37,437 nucleotides of DNA from Actinomycetota bacterium (GTDB lineage: Bacteria > Actinomycetota > CADDZG01 > JAHWKV01), in assembly GCA_035759705.1 (NCBI GenBank), contig DASTUJ010000224.1, positions 1 through 37,437 of the forward strand, in the 5' to 3' direction. Made by a program: the position numbers and the translations under genes. Positions 16,561-26,395 of this stretch are shown one piece after another (position 1 is the first letter of the stretch; each line of letters opens with the position of its first letter). Under the pieces are notes generated by a model, which was given only the letters and a program-made list of their open reading frames with translations, did not search any database and was not told where the DNA came from.

Positions 16561-16588
16561 TTGCAACCCAAAAAGTCAGATGTAAAAG
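16561..16588 (+). promoter_or_regulatory. Candidate promoter of the binding protein-phosphatase operon
   Basis: TTGCAA (16561-16566) and TAAAAG (16583-16588) are 16 bp apart and each match four of six consensus bases. Transcription would begin near 16595, at the first base of a hairpin. The -35 overlaps the GGTTGCAACC palindrome. Confidence 0.3.
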
Positions 16589-16594
16589 AAATTT

Positions 16595-16667
16595 CGGGCT
16601 GGAGAGCCCGCGCCGCCGGTAGCTCCAAACCGACTGGACGCGTCCGGGATCGCGTGAAACGCTACCG
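16595..16667 (+). promoter_or_regulatory. Structured 5' leader of the binding protein gene
   Basis: A hairpin CGGGCT/AGCCCG (16595-16610) is followed by a larger element closed by CGGTAGC (16617-16623) and GCTACCG (16661-16667). Inside are GGACG/CGTCC (16636-16645) and a GCGT-GAA-ACGC stem-loop (16652-16662). It ends 30 bp before the binding protein start. I do not recognise a known riboswitch class. Confidence 0.35.
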
Positions 16668-16697
16668 CCTGTGATGGCTCGGCCGCTTTGACCTCGT

Positions 16698-17720
16698 ATG
16701 ACTCCTAACGTGCCAACCGGACCCGGGGCTCGGTGGGCGCCTGCACTCCGTGCCGTCGCGGCGGTCTGCGTGGCGGCCCTCATGTTTGCCGCCTGCGGCT
16801 CCTCGGATGACGACGACGACTCCGGCGTCAAGAAGATCGCGTACCTCCGGTCGGTAGCCACCCCCGACTCGCCCGTGGACGAAGCCTTCATCGATGAGCT
16901 CCTCCAGCGGGGATTCGTAGAGGGCGAAAACCTGGCGATCCTGGGCGGGTCGGGCACCGAGGTGTTCCCGGATCCCGCCAAAGCGACCGAGGCTGTGGAG
17001 GAGTGGGAGGAGGAGGGGGTGGACGTTATCGTCGCCTTCTCGACCTCCGGGGCGGAGATCGCCCGGGATCATGCGCCGGGCGCCAAGGTGCTCTTCCTGG
17101 CTAACGACCCCCAGGCGGCGGGGTTCGTGAAGGACGAACGCCGTCCCGAAGGCAGGATGACCGGTGTCACCTTCCGCATCCCGGCAGACCGGATGCTGTC
17201 GCTCGCCCGCAGGATCATCCCCGGCCTCCGCCGCATCGGTCTGGCCTACCCGCCCGGCGATCCGGCGGCGGTACCGAGCCGGGACCAGTTCGCCCAGGCA
17301 GCCCAGGATCAGGGGCTGGAGCTGATATCCGAGGAGTTCACCGACGCCGCCGACCTGCCCGGGGCGGTGGCGAACCTGGTACAGGAGGGCGGGGTCCAGC
17401 TTCTGCTGGCATCGGTTTCGCCCACCGCAACCCGGGCGATCCCGCAACTGGCGGAGTCGGCGGCGGCCTACCGGATACCCTTCGCGGCCAATGTTGCCAC
17501 CGCCGAACAGGCGCTGCTCACCCTCTCGCCCGACAGCGCCGCTATCGGTTCGCAGCTTGGACGGCAGGCGGCTCGCCTGCTAAACGGGGCCAGCCCGGCG
17601 TCGGTCCCGGTGGAGGACCCGCGTCGATTTCAGATCGGTCTGAGCCAGAAGGTGGCCCTGGAGCTCGGAATTCAACTGCCCGCAGATGTGGTGCGTGAGG
17701 CCGATGTCGTCCGAAACTGA
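16698..17720 (+). CDS. ABC-type substrate-binding lipoprotein (TrpX/ABC_sub_bind-like)
   Basis: A 340-residue lipoprotein with a signal peptide and lipobox FAAC (Cys33), followed by an acidic linker. The mature part follows the pattern of the ABC_sub_bind (TrpX-like) family: [35 protein letters not shown], then [17 protein letters not shown], and [38 protein letters not shown]. No permease or ATPase gene is next to it. Instead, its last 17 bases overlap the start of a sensor phosphatase gene, suggesting that it hands a ligand to that sensor rather than serving transport. The ligand is unknown. Confidence 0.85.
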   Translation: MTPNVPTGPGARWAPALRAVAAVCVAALMFAACGSSDDDDDSGVKKIAYLRSVATPDSPVDEAFIDELLQRGFVEGENLAILGGSGTEVFPDPAKATEAVEEWEEEGVDVIVAFSTSGAEIARDHAPGAKVLFLANDPQAAGFVKDERRPEGRMTGVTFRIPADRMLSLARRIIPGLRRIGLAYPPGDPAAVPSRDQFAQAAQDQGLELISEEFTDAADLPGAVANLVQEGGVQLLLASVSPTATRAIPQLAESAAAYRIPFAANVATAEQALLTLSPDSAAIGSQLGRQAARLLNGASPASVPVEDPRRFQIGLSQKVALELGIQLPADVVREADVVRN

Positions 17721-20058
17721 GGCGCCGGAGAGCATCGACCACCGGAGCCCCGGGCCCTCGGTCCTTGCGCGCCTGGTGCTCGCCATGGTGGTTGCCGGCC
17801 TTGTCACCGGCGTAGTCGGCAGCTGGCTCATCGCCAACTCGGCAGGCAAGGCCCTCCGGTCGCAGATCGACCGGCAGAACGAGGCCCAGGCTTTATCGCT
17901 GGCAAAACGACTCGACGACCGGATAGTGACCAGGGCGAACACCCTTCAGGTGGTCGCCACCCGAACAAACATTGCGGGACTCGGCGAGTCGACCGGGAAC
18001 GAACTGAACGTGGTGTTGAAACCGCTGCCCGAGATCGACCGTTTGACGGTCTTCGACGCCAACGGCCTGCCGGTGGCCTCGGCCTCCAATCGCAGCCTGG
18101 TCGACCTACAGAAGCTGGGCGTCCGCACCGGAGTGCTCGAAGGCCTGACGCCGGGTGCCCACAGGACCTCCCTCCTCGGGACCAATCCGCCCACGGTTGA
18201 GCTTTCGGTGCCCATCCAGAACCCTCCCGGCACCGTCGTAGCGGCGCTGGTCGCCGAGATCCCGCTGGAGGAGCTGGCCAGCCACCTGGAGGAGGTGCAG
18301 TCGGGAGGCGCACACACCGCCTTCTTGGTGGACGGCGACGGAACGCTTCTGGTGCACCCCGACCGGGACCGGGTGCTCGAAGGCGAGCGGTTCGACATCC
18401 CGGAGGATCAGGCGGCGTCGGGAGGATCGTTCACCGGGCGGGGGTTCGATTCGGGGCGCTACCTGTTTGCCGCGGACCGCTCCTCCCAGATTCCGGCGTC
18501 GGTGGTCGTCCAGCAGCCCGAGGCGGAGGCGCTGTCTTCGGTCTCGACGTCCACCCGAAACCTGGCCCTGATCCTGTTTGCCGTGATGCTGGTCACGGTT
18601 GCCACCGTGAGCGTGGTGGGACGCTTCCTGCTGGCGCCGCTGCGGGCGATGGCCGGGGCGGCAAGGCGCATCGGACGGGGGGAGCACGGCGCCCGGGTGC
18701 CGGTCGGCGGTTACGGGGAGGTCGGGCGGCTGGGAGCCGAACTCAACCGCATGGCGGACGCCCTGGAGCAACGAATCGCCGAGCTGGAGGAGCGCAAGGC
18801 GGCCGAGGTGGCGCTCCGGGAGCAGAGCAAGCTGGCCGAGACCCTGTACAACGTGGGCAGCGTGTTGACCGCCCAGCTCGACCTCAAGGAGGTCGTGCAG
18901 GCGGTGACCAACATCGCCACCGATCTGACCGGAGCGCAGTTCGGCGCCTTCTTCTACAACGTCGTGGATCGGGAGGGGGAGTCCTACATGCTGTACACGC
19001 TCGCCGGCGTGCCGCCCGAGGCATTCTCGGGCTTTCCGATGCCCAGGAACACCGACATCTTCGGTCCGACCTTCCGTGGGGAGGGCACCGTGCGGCACGA
19101 CGACGTCACCCAGAACCCCAACTACGGACAGAACGAGCCTTACTTCGGGATGCCCGACGGCCACCTCCCGGTGCGCAGTTACCTCGCCTCCCCGGTCGTG
19201 TCGAAGCGCGGGGAGGTGCTGGGCGGCCTCTTCTTCGGGCACGAGGAGGTCGGGGTGTTCACCGAGGGCCACGCCAAGCTGGCCGAGGGAATCGCAGGCC
19301 AGGCGGCCATCGCCATCGACAACGCCCGGCTGTACGCCGCCCAGAGGAGCGCGGCGGAGACCCTGCAGCGCAGCATTCTTCCCGCCCGGCTCCCGCAGCT
19401 CCCCGGCCTGGAGACCGCCGCCCGCTACCGCCCGGCCGAGGTGGGAATCGAGGTCGGAGGGGACTGGTACGACATCCTCGAGCTGGACTCCGGGGCGGTT
19501 GCCGTGGTCGTGGGCGACGTGGTCGGCCGGGGGCTGGCCGCAGCCGGGATCATGGGCCAGCTGTGCCACGCGGTCCGGGCCTACGCCCTTGAGGACCCCT
19601 CGCCGGGAGCGGTGCTGAGCCGGCTTAACCGGTTTATCGAGAAGACCGGCGAGGAGCCCTTTGCCACGGTGGTCTTTGCAGTCTTCGACCCGAAGGCCGG
19701 CACTTTTCGCGTCGCCAACGCCGGCCACCCGCCGGCGCTGATGATGCACACCGACGGTACCGCCGAGTTCCTCGAGCAGAACAGTGGCCCCCCCATCGGC
19801 GCCGTCACCGACAACGAGTACACCGAAGAAGTCGTGACCCTGACCCCGGGCTGCCGTTTGCTCCTCTACACCGACGGCCTGGTGGAGGACCGCCGGACCG
19901 CGCTGAGCGCCGGCCTGGAGAAGCTGAGGCAGGCGGCGATGAAGGGTCCCGACGACATCGAGGAGTTCTGCGACTACGTTCTCGACAGGATGGCGGTGGG
20001 CCGCGACCTGCAGGACGACATAGCGGTTCTGGCCATCGGCGCCGTGCCGCTGGAGTAG
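17704..20058 (+). CDS. Membrane sensor phosphatase: extracellular sensor, HAMP, GAF, SpoIIE/PP2C
   Basis: A 784-residue signalling protein. Domain order: transmembrane helix (about 20-43), extracellular Cache-like domain (about 45-280), second helix (about 287-309), HAMP (about 310-362), GAF (about 385-545) and a C-terminal PP2C phosphatase of the SpoIIE/RsbU type. The phosphatase metal motifs are present: GGDWYD (585-590), GDVVGRG (604-610), AGHPP (673-677), YTDGLVE (722-728) and DDIAVL (771-776). Such enzymes dephosphorylate anti-anti-sigma factors. No anti-sigma partner lies nearby. The ATG at 17704 is preferred over an upstream GTG at 17686 because GAGG precedes it and homologues start similarly. 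Confidence 0.9.
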   Translation: MSSETEAPESIDHRSPGPSVLARLVLAMVVAGLVTGVVGSWLIANSAGKALRSQIDRQNEAQALSLAKRLDDRIVTRANTLQVVATRTNIAGLGESTGNELNVVLKPLPEIDRLTVFDANGLPVASASNRSLVDLQKLGVRTGVLEGLTPGAHRTSLLGTNPPTVELSVPIQNPPGTVVAALVAEIPLEELASHLEEVQSGGAHTAFLVDGDGTLLVHPDRDRVLEGERFDIPEDQAASGGSFTGRGFDSGRYLFAADRSSQIPASVVVQQPEAEALSSVSTSTRNLALILFAVMLVTVATVSVVGRFLLAPLRAMAGAARRIGRGEHGARVPVGGYGEVGRLGAELNRMADALEQRIAELEERKAAEVALREQSKLAETLYNVGSVLTAQLDLKEVVQAVTNIATDLTGAQFGAFFYNVVDREGESYMLYTLAGVPPEAFSGFPMPRNTDIFGPTFRGEGTVRHDDVTQNPNYGQNEPYFGMPDGHLPVRSYLASPVVSKRGEVLGGLFFGHEEVGVFTEGHAKLAEGIAGQAAIAIDNARLYAAQRSAAETLQRSILPARLPQLPGLETAARYRPAEVGIEVGGDWYDILELDSGAVAVVVGDVVGRGLAAAGIMGQLCHAVRAYALEDPSPGAVLSRLNRFIEKTGEEPFATVVFAVFDPKAGTFRVANAGHPPALMMHTDGTAEFLEQNSGPPIGAVTDNEYTEEVVTLTPGCRLLLYTDGLVEDRRTALSAGLEKLRQAAMKGPDDIEEFCDYVLDRMAVGRDLQDDIAVLAIGAVPLE

Positions 20059-20061
20059 GGC

Positions 20062-21105
20062 TTAAGAAGCGGCTTCGGCTATCAGCTCCGAGGCTTCACG
20101 GGTCGAGAGCTGGTCCGGGGCGATCTTGGCGGCGACGACCTCCACCGCACGCTCCAGCCGGTTGGCGCCTGCGTTCTCGCCCAGGTGCCTGAGCATCATC
20201 GAGGCGGAAAGGATCGCTCCGATCGGGTTGGCCAGCCCGGTCCCGACGATGTCGGGGGCCGAGCCGTGAACCGGCTCGAACATCGACACCTTCCCGGGGT
20301 GCATGTTGGCGCTTCCGACGAACCCGATGCCGCCGACCAGGCCTGCGGCGAGGTCGCTCAGGATGTCGCCGAACAGGTTGTCGGTGACCACCACCTGGAA
20401 TCTCTTCGGCTGGGTGACCATCAACAGGCAGGCAGCGTCGATGTGCTGGTAAGCGGTCTGGACGCCGGGATACTCCGCGCCGATCTCCTTCATTGCCCGC
20501 AGGTACAAGCCGCCGGCGCGCTCCAGGACGTTGGTTTTGTGGACGAGGGTCAGCGTCTGCTTCCGTTGGGCGGCGAGCTCGAATCCGTAACGGACGATCC
20601 GGCTGACCGCCGGCCAGGTGTTCAACGAGACCTCGGTCGAAACCTCCTGCTCCGACCCGGTGTCCGCCGACTCGCCCCGGCCGCAGTAGAGGCCTTCGGT
20701 GTTCTCGCGCACGATCGTGACGTCCAGCTGGTCGGCGTTGCTCAGCACGCTGTTGACCCCGTCGAGCAGCCGGGAGGGGCGCAGGTTGACGTACAGGTCG
20801 AGCTCGCGTCGAAGTCTGAGGAGCAGGCCCTTTTCGAGGATGCCCGGTGGCACCCGGGGGTCGCCGACCGCCCCCAGCAGGACTGCCTCGTGTTCGCTGA
20901 GCCGCTGCAGGTCGTCGTCGGTGAGGATCTCTCCGGACTTGAGGTACCGGTTCGCACCGAGCTCGTAGTTGGTGACCTCAAGGGCGAATCCCTCGGCGTC
21001 GGCCACTGCGTCGAGGGCCATGAGAGCGCCCTCGATCACCTCGGGACCGATGCCGTCGCCCGGGACGACTGCAATGTTGTGCCTGCGCAGCGCGTCGGCA
21101 ATCAA
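20062..21105 (-). CDS. leuB: 3-isopropylmalate dehydrogenase
   Basis: This NAD-dependent enzyme carries out the third step of leucine synthesis. The N-terminus reads RRHNIAVVPGDGIGPEVIEGAL; later blocks include TIVRENTEGLYCGRG, HKTNVLERAGGLYLR, VVTDNLFGDILSDLAAGLVGG and HGSAPDIVGTGLANPIGAILS, covering the metal and cofactor sites. The start is TTG at 21105, overlapping the leuA stop by four bases (TTGA), for 347 residues, the usual length. It is the last gene of the ilvBNC-leuAB cluster. It ends three bases from the stop of the convergent phosphatase gene. Confidence 0.94.
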   Translation of the reverse strand: MIADALRRHNIAVVPGDGIGPEVIEGALMALDAVADAEGFALEVTNYELGANRYLKSGEILTDDDLQRLSEHEAVLLGAVGDPRVPPGILEKGLLLRLRRELDLYVNLRPSRLLDGVNSVLSNADQLDVTIVRENTEGLYCGRGESADTGSEQEVSTEVSLNTWPAVSRIVRYGFELAAQRKQTLTLVHKTNVLERAGGLYLRAMKEIGAEYPGVQTAYQHIDAACLLMVTQPKRFQVVVTDNLFGDILSDLAAGLVGGIGFVGSANMHPGKVSMFEPVHGSAPDIVGTGLANPIGAILSASMMLRHLGENAGANRLERAVEVVAAKIAPDQLSTREASELIAEAAS

Positions 21106-22643
21106 AACGACGGGGCGTCCATGGCTGCCCTGCGGGTGCCGACGTTCGTCGCGCGGTTGACTGCGTTCAGGAACGCCCGGGCGGAGCCCTCCACCACGTC
21201 GGTCGAGACGCCCTTGCCGGAGTAGATGACCCCGTCGACGTTGACCTGAACCGAGATCTCGCCGACTGCGTCGGTTCCCCCGGTCACCGCTCCAACCTTG
21301 AAGCTGAGGAGTTTGGCGTTGATGCCCACCGCCCGCTGGATGGCGCCGCAGGCCGCGTCGATCATCCCGTCTCCTTCGGCCGACTCCTCGTAGACCTCGT
21401 CGCCGGACCGGATCCGGACCTTGGCCGATGGGTGGACGTGTGTGCCCCCGCGGACCTGCAGGTCCTCCAGCACATAGACGTCGGCGGCGCTCGAGATCTC
21501 GTCGGTGACGATTGCCAGCAGGTCGGCCTCGGTCATCTCGATCTTGCGGTCGACGAGGTCCCGAAACCGTGCCCATGCCCGGTTCAGGTCGTCGCCGCTC
21601 AGGTCGTAGCCCATGTCGCCCAGCGTTTTGGCGAAAGCGTGCCTGCCCGAGTGTTTGCCCAGGACGATCCGGTTGGAGTCCCAGCCCACCGAGGTGGCAT
21701 CCATGATCTCGTAGGTGGTCCGGTCCATCAGCACCCCGTGCTGGTGGATGCCCGCCTCGTGGGCGAACGCGTTCGCCCCGACAATCGCCTTGTTCGGAGG
21801 CACCTGGTAGCCGGTCAGCGCCGAGACCAGGCGGGAGGTGCGGACGATCTGCTTGGAGTCTGCCCCGGTGGTGACCCCGAGCGAAGCGCCCCGGGTCTGG
21901 ATGGCCATGATGACCTCCTCGACCGAGCAGTTGCCAGCCCGTTCGCCGATGGCGTTCATCGCGCCCTCGACCTGCCGGGCGCCGGCCCCGACGCCGGCCA
22001 GGGCGTTGGCCACCGCCAGGCCCAGGTCCTGGTGGGTGTGGGTGGACCAGATGACGTCGCCGGCGCCTTCGACGTTCTCGATCAGGTACTTGAACAGTTC
22101 GCCGTACTCGTTAGGCAGGGCGTAGCCGACGGTGTCGGGCACGTTGCACGTCGTGGCTCCGGCCTTGATGGCGGCGCCGAACATCTTCACCAGGAACTCC
22201 GGGTCGCTGCGAGTGGCGTCCTCGGCACTGAACTCCACGTCCGGGCAGTAGCCCCGGGCCCGCTCAACGCCGGCGACGGCAATGTCGTAGACCTGTTCCG
22301 GCGTCTTATGCAGCTTTTTCTCCATGTGGATGGAGGATGTGGCGATGAACACGTGGATCCGGGACTTCTGGGCGTCCTTGATGGACTCCCACGCCCGGTC
22401 GATGTCGTCGAACTGCATCCGGGCCAGGGCACAGATGACCGGGCCCTTGACGTTCTGGGCCACCGATCTCACCGCCTGAAACTCGGACTCCGAGTTGATG
22501 GGGAAGCCCGCCTCGATGATGTCGACGCCCAGCGCCGCCAGCTGATGGGCGATCTCCACCTTCTCTTTGCCGGACAGGTTGATGCCCGGCGACTGCTCAC
22601 CGTCGCGCAGCGTGGTGTCGAAGATACGTACCTGATCTGTCAT
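21102..22643 (-). CDS. leuA: 2-isopropylmalate synthase
   Basis: This enzyme condenses 2-oxoisovalerate with acetyl-CoA, the committed step of leucine synthesis. The TIM barrel begins with VRIFDTTLRDGEQSPG (residues 5-20) and contains STHTHQDLGLAVANALAGVGAGARQVEGAMNAIGERAGN with the metal-binding His residues. HEAGIHQHGVL follows. A C-terminal LeuA regulatory domain (about 390-513) should bind leucine for feedback inhibition. This is the roughly 510-residue bacterial form, not the longer mycobacterial one. AGGAG lies six bases before the ATG. A 171-bp structured gap separates it from ilvC. Confidence 0.95.
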   Translation of the reverse strand: MTDQVRIFDTTLRDGEQSPGINLSGKEKVEIAHQLAALGVDIIEAGFPINSESEFQAVRSVAQNVKGPVICALARMQFDDIDRAWESIKDAQKSRIHVFIATSSIHMEKKLHKTPEQVYDIAVAGVERARGYCPDVEFSAEDATRSDPEFLVKMFGAAIKAGATTCNVPDTVGYALPNEYGELFKYLIENVEGAGDVIWSTHTHQDLGLAVANALAGVGAGARQVEGAMNAIGERAGNCSVEEVIMAIQTRGASLGVTTGADSKQIVRTSRLVSALTGYQVPPNKAIVGANAFAHEAGIHQHGVLMDRTTYEIMDATSVGWDSNRIVLGKHSGRHAFAKTLGDMGYDLSGDDLNRAWARFRDLVDRKIEMTEADLLAIVTDEISSAADVYVLEDLQVRGGTHVHPSAKVRIRSGDEVYEESAEGDGMIDAACGAIQRAVGINAKLLSFKVGAVTGGTDAVGEISVQVNVDGVIYSGKGVSTDVVEGSARAFLNAVNRATNVGTRRAAMDAPSF

Positions 22644-22684
22644 TTGAAACTCCTAGTCTCGGTCTCGTGGTCGCTTTGGTCTGG

Positions 22685-22806
22685 GGCTCGGGCTCCGGGT
22701 CGCACCTTCGCAGCAGCGACCCGAGCCTTCAAAGCGCGAGTAAGAGCACAGTCGGGGGGGTGCCCCCCGACGACCCCCCAAAGACCTCGTTGGAGTTGGC
22801 AGGCAC
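22685..22806 (-). promoter_or_regulatory. Possible leucine leader/attenuation region before leuA
   Basis: On the minus strand a short reading frame starting GTG at 22806 (25 codons) ends in TVLLLAL then TGA at 22731-22729; a shorter GTG at 22749 gives MLLLAL. Its Leu codons include TTA, which is rare in such GC-rich DNA. A strong hairpin GTCGGGGGG/CCCCCCGAC (22751-22771) precedes it. Downstream, two overlapping stems compete: GGGTCGC/GCGACCC (22697-22722) and GGCTCGGG/CCCGAGCC (22685-22727). No T run follows, so it may act on translation or with Rho. Confidence 0.4.
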
Positions 22807-22814
22807 TTTTGGAT

Positions 22815-23810
22815 TCAGTCCTTTCGCAGCCAGGGCATCATCGAGCGCAGCTCTTTGCCGACCGACTCGATCTGCTGGTCGGCCGCTTCGTCGCGCATCT
22901 TCTGGAAGTTGGGGTAGCCGCCCTCGGCCTCCGCGACCCACTCCCTGGCGAAGTTGCCGCTCTGGATGTCGACCAGGATCTTGTCCATGGCCTCCCGGGT
23001 CTCGTCGGTGACAATCTTCTGCCCCCGGGTCAGGTCGCCGTACTCCGCGGTATCGGAGATGGAGTGGCGCATCTTCGCCAGGCCGCCTTCGTAGATAAGG
23101 TCGACGATCAGCTTAACCTCGTGCAGGCACTCGAAGTAGGCGACCTCGGGCTGGTAGCCGGCGTCGACCAGGGTTTCGAAGCCGGTCTGGATCAGTCGGG
23201 TCAGTCCCCCGCAAAGCACGGCCTGCTCGCCGAACAGGTCGGTCTCGGTCTCCTCGCGGAACGTGGTCTCTATCAGGCCGGCCCGGGCCGAGCCGATCCC
23301 GTAGGCGTACGCCAGCGCGTAGTCGTGGGCCTTGCCGGAAGCGTCCTGCTCCACGGCCACCAGGGCAGGGGTGCCGATGCCCTCGGTGAAGGTCCGGCGG
23401 ACCAGGTGGCCGGGCCCCTTGGGGGCGACCATGAAGACGTCGACGCCCGCCGGCGGGGTGACCCGCTTGAAGTGGATGTTGAAGCCGTGGGCGAAGACCA
23501 GCGCGTCCCCGTCGTTCAGGTTTGGGGCGATGGACTCGTCGTAGATCGCCTTGCAGTTCTGGTCGGGGACCAGCAGCATGATGACCTCGGCCTCGGCTGC
23601 GGCTTTGGAGGTCTCCAGGACCTTCAGGCCGGCCGCTTCAGCTTCCGCCCATGAGGAGGAGCCGTCCCTAAGGCCGACCCGGACGTCGAAGCCCGAGTCC
23701 TTGAGGTTCAGGGCGTGAGCATGGCCCTGGGAGCCGAATCCGATGATCGCGATGGGTCGCCCCTTCAAGACCTCGGGATCGGCGTCCTTTTCGTAGTACT
23801 TCGTGGCCAT
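22815..23810 (-). CDS. ilvC: Ketol-acid reductoisomerase
   Basis: This enzyme converts acetolactate or acetohydroxybutyrate to the dihydroxy acid. The Rossmann domain has [17 protein letters not shown] (residues 20-36) and a cofactor loop [12 protein letters not shown], whose Ser residues suggest NADPH use (family knowledge). The knotted C-terminal domain has the metal-binding blocks [12 protein letters not shown] and [22 protein letters not shown]. The length (331) is that of class I. AGGAGG precedes the ATG. It follows ilvN by 28 bp. Confidence 0.96.
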   Translation of the reverse strand: MATKYYEKDADPEVLKGRPIAIIGFGSQGHAHALNLKDSGFDVRVGLRDGSSSWAEAEAAGLKVLETSKAAAEAEVIMLLVPDQNCKAIYDESIAPNLNDGDALVFAHGFNIHFKRVTPPAGVDVFMVAPKGPGHLVRRTFTEGIGTPALVAVEQDASGKAHDYALAYAYGIGSARAGLIETTFREETETDLFGEQAVLCGGLTRLIQTGFETLVDAGYQPEVAYFECLHEVKLIVDLIYEGGLAKMRHSISDTAEYGDLTRGQKIVTDETREAMDKILVDIQSGNFAREWVAEAEGGYPNFQKMRDEAADQQIESVGKELRSMMPWLRKD

Positions 23811-23838
23811 GCGTGTTGCCTCCTAGATTGGTTGAGTG

Positions 23839-24351
23839 TTAACCCGCCACCCGCAGCTGGCGGTCTTTGATTGACTTCGAACCCCGGCTGAGCGCCACCC
23901 GGCCGGACTTCACGAGCTCGATTATCCCGTAGACCGCAACCAGGTCCTCAAAGGCCTGGATCTTCTCCGGCGCACCGGTGACCTCGATGGTCATGGAGTC
24001 GGTGCCCACGTCGATGACCTTGCCGCGGAACACCTCGGCCAGCTCGATGATGCGGGCCCTCACCTCGGCGACCGCCCGGACCTTGATCAGCATGAGCTCC
24101 CGCTCGACCGAAAGCTCGGGCTCCAGCTCGATGACCTTCAGCACGTTGATCAGTTTGTAAACCTGCTTCGTCACGTGCTCGAGCGGCCGCTCGGGCAGGT
24201 CGACCACGATGGTCATCCGGCTGACGTTCGGGCTCTCGGTGGTGCCGACCGCCAGGGAGTGGATGTTGAATCCCCGGCGGGCGAACAGCCCGGCGACCCG
24301 GGACAGGACACCCGGCTTGTTCTCGACGAGGACGGCAATCGTATGTTTCAT
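23839..24351 (-). CDS. ilvN: Acetolactate synthase small (regulatory) subunit
   Basis: This subunit activates IlvB and binds valine for feedback inhibition. The N-terminal ACT domain is clear: [38 protein letters not shown] second ACT-like half (residues about 80-160) contains [26 protein letters not shown]. The ATG overlaps the ilvB stop as ATGA, giving tight coupling. The length (170) is typical of actinobacterial IlvN (IlvH-like). Confidence 0.95.
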   Translation of the reverse strand: MKHTIAVLVENKPGVLSRVAGLFARRGFNIHSLAVGTTESPNVSRMTIVVDLPERPLEHVTKQVYKLINVLKVIELEPELSVERELMLIKVRAVAEVRARIIELAEVFRGKVIDVGTDSMTIEVTGAPEKIQAFEDLVAVYGIIELVKSGRVALSRGSKSIKDRQLRVAG

Positions 24352-26123
24352 GCTCCATGCTCCTCGTCGTCGCCGTACAGGTGGTCGCCCTGCTCGTGCG
24401 CTACCGGCTCCCTCTCGTACTCGGGGCCGAGAATGATGTCGTCGTTGGAGCTGCCGGCGGCGACCATCGGGTAGCACATCTCGCCCTTGTCGCAGCGGAA
24501 GTCGATGACCACCGGGCGGTCGTTGACCCCCCGGGCCTTCTCGATCGCCGTGTCGACGTCCTGCATGTTCTCGACCCGAAGGCCGATGCAGCCGTACGCC
24601 TCGGCCAGCTTGACGTAGTCGGGGATGTCCCAGCCGAACTCCACCTCGGAGTAGCGCTCGTCGTAAAACAGCTCCTGCCACTGGCGGACCATGCCCAGGT
24701 AGGCGTTGTTGATGATGGCGATCTTGACCGGGATCTTCTCGACCGCCATCGTCGCCAGCTCCTGGCAGGTCATCTGGAAGCAGCCGTCGCCGTCGATGCA
24801 CCACACCTCGTCGTCCGGCATGGCGACCTTGGCCCCCATTGCCGCCGGGACGCCGAAGCCCATGGCGCCCGAGCCGCCGGAGTTGATCCAGGTGCGGGGG
24901 CGCTGGAAGGGGATGAACTGCGACCCCCACATCTGGTGCTGGCCCACGCCGGCGCAGTAGATGGCCTTGCCCTCGGTCAGGGCGGCGATCCGTTCCACCA
25001 CGTACTGAGGCTTCAGGGGACCGTCCTCGGTCTGCGTGTACTTGTAGGGGTAGGCCTTCTTCCAGCCGTTGACCGTGTCCCGCCATGCCGAGTAGTCGGG
25101 TTGCGGATCCTTGCCCCGGCGGGACTCGATGACCTTGATCAGCTCGACCAGGACCGCCTTGGCGTCGCCCACGATCGGGACGTCGGCTTTGCGGTTCTTG
25201 CTGATCTCCGCCGGGTCGATGTCGGCGTGGATGATCTTGGCGTCCGGTGCGAAAGCCGACAGCTTGCCGGTCACCCGGTCGTCGAAGCGGGGGCCGATGC
25301 CGATGAGCAGGTCGCTGCGCTGCAGGGCGGTGACGGCGGTGTAGTTGCCGTGCATGCCGGGCATGCCGAGGCACAGCTCGTGAGTGTCGGGCATGACGCC
25401 GCGGGCCATCAGGGTGGTGACCACCGGGATGCCGGTCATCTCGGCCAGTTGAACCAGCTCGGCCGATGCCCCGGCCTTGATGATGCCGCCGCCGGCGTAA
25501 AGGATCGGGCGCTCCGACTGGGAGATCAGCTTGGCCGCCTCGACGATCTGGCGCTGGTTCGGCTTGGTGGTGGGCTGGTAGCCGGGCAGGTCGACCGGAC
25601 CGGCCGGCTTGTAGGTGAACTTGGCCTGCAGCACGTCCTTGGGGATGTCGACCAGGACCGGGCCGGGGCGGCCGGTGCTGGCGATGTGGAACGCCTCGGC
25701 GATGGTCTGGGCGATGTCGTCCGGCTCCATCACCAGGAACGTGTGCTTGGTGACCGGTCCGGCGATGCCGGTGATGTCCGACTCCTGGAAGGCGTCGTAG
25801 CCCATGGCGGGCCGCGGGACCTGGCCGGTGATGGCAACGACCGGGATGGAGTCCATGAACGAGGACGCCAGGCCGGTGATCAGGTTGGTCGCGCCGGGGC
25901 CGGAGGTGGCCATACAGACCCCTACCTTGCCGGAGGCCTGAGCGTAGCCGTCGGCTGCGTGGGCGGCACCCTGCTCGTGCCGGCAGAGGATGTGTTTGAC
26001 CGTCGAGTCGATCAACGGGTCGTAGGCCGGCAGGATAGCTCCGCCCGGTATGCCAAAGATGTGCTCGACCCCAACTGCTTCGAGCGCAAGGAAGAGGGCC
26101 TTAGCCCCGGTGACCTCGCTCAT
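24348..26123 (-). CDS. ilvB: Acetolactate synthase large (catalytic) subunit
   Basis: This thiamine-diphosphate and FAD enzyme condenses pyruvate with pyruvate or 2-oxobutyrate, the first common step of valine, leucine and isoleucine synthesis. The catalytic Glu50 lies in [30 protein letters not shown] is the family pattern near the active-site tunnel. The ThDP/Mg motif is [29 protein letters not shown]. The 591-residue length is normal. AAGGAGAGG precedes the ATG. It is the first gene of the operon ilvB-ilvN-ilvC-leuA-leuB and has an attenuator in its leader. Confidence 0.96.
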   Translation of the reverse strand: MSEVTGAKALFLALEAVGVEHIFGIPGGAILPAYDPLIDSTVKHILCRHEQGAAHAADGYAQASGKVGVCMATSGPGATNLITGLASSFMDSIPVVAITGQVPRPAMGYDAFQESDITGIAGPVTKHTFLVMEPDDIAQTIAEAFHIASTGRPGPVLVDIPKDVLQAKFTYKPAGPVDLPGYQPTTKPNQRQIVEAAKLISQSERPILYAGGGIIKAGASAELVQLAEMTGIPVVTTLMARGVMPDTHELCLGMPGMHGNYTAVTALQRSDLLIGIGPRFDDRVTGKLSAFAPDAKIIHADIDPAEISKNRKADVPIVGDAKAVLVELIKVIESRRGKDPQPDYSAWRDTVNGWKKAYPYKYTQTEDGPLKPQYVVERIAALTEGKAIYCAGVGQHQMWGSQFIPFQRPRTWINSGGSGAMGFGVPAAMGAKVAMPDDEVWCIDGDGCFQMTCQELATMAVEKIPVKIAIINNAYLGMVRQWQELFYDERYSEVEFGWDIPDYVKLAEAYGCIGLRVENMQDVDTAIEKARGVNDRPVVIDFRCDKGEMCYPMVAAGSSNDDIILGPEYEREPVAHEQGDHLYGDDEEHGA

Positions 26124-26246
26124 AGTTATGTCCTCTCCTTGTGTCTTCTCAGCAGTGGGTCGCAGACGATGCGGAAAGACTCAGTGGACCTGGATCTCGA
26201 CGTCTCGGTCGAGGTAGGGGGAGTCTGCAGTTGTCCGGGAAACAAA

Positions 26247-26269
26247 AAACCTCTCAGTCTGAGAGGTTT
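26247..26269 (-). terminator. Attenuator terminator in the ilvB leader
   Basis: On the minus strand AAACCTCTCA pairs with TGAGAGGTTT around the loop GAC, followed by TTTTTT (26249-26244). It lies between the leader peptide and ilvB. Just before it, GCGCTAC can pair with GTAGCGC at the leader stop codon, offering an alternative structure for ribosome-controlled switching. Confidence 0.85.
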
Positions 26270-26299
26270 CGTAGCGCTCGCCGGAACTGCAGGCGCGCG

Positions 26300-26365
26300 C
26301 TACCGCGATACGAGAAGAAGGAACAGCTGCCCCTGAGGGCTCCTTTCCGTTTCGTAGCGCGTCAC
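26300..26365 (-). CDS. ilvB leader peptide (attenuation)
   Basis: A 21-codon frame starts with GTG at 26365, seven bases after AGGAG (26377-26373). The peptide ends QLFLLLVSR, giving four Leu codons and one Val within six residues, several of them the less common CTT and GTA. It is followed by a stem-loop overlapping the stop codon and then the terminator. A ribosome stalled here when leucine or valine is scarce should prevent termination and allow ilvB transcription, the classic mechanism for branched-chain operons. Function is inferred from layout. Confidence 0.8.
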   Translation of the reverse strand: MTRYETERSPQGQLFLLLVSR

Positions 26366-26395
26366 TGTCAGACTCCTGTTCGTTGCCGTTCCCCA

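Noticed and set aside
16450-16697. Known riboswitch (ydaO or c-di-GMP class) controlling the M15 peptidase
   Set aside because: The consensus core sequences are missing, and the likely promoter lies downstream of the structured part on that strand.
22751-22771. G/C hairpin as the terminator of ilvC
   Set aside because: No T run follows on the minus strand and leuA continues in the same direction, so it is more likely a leader structure.
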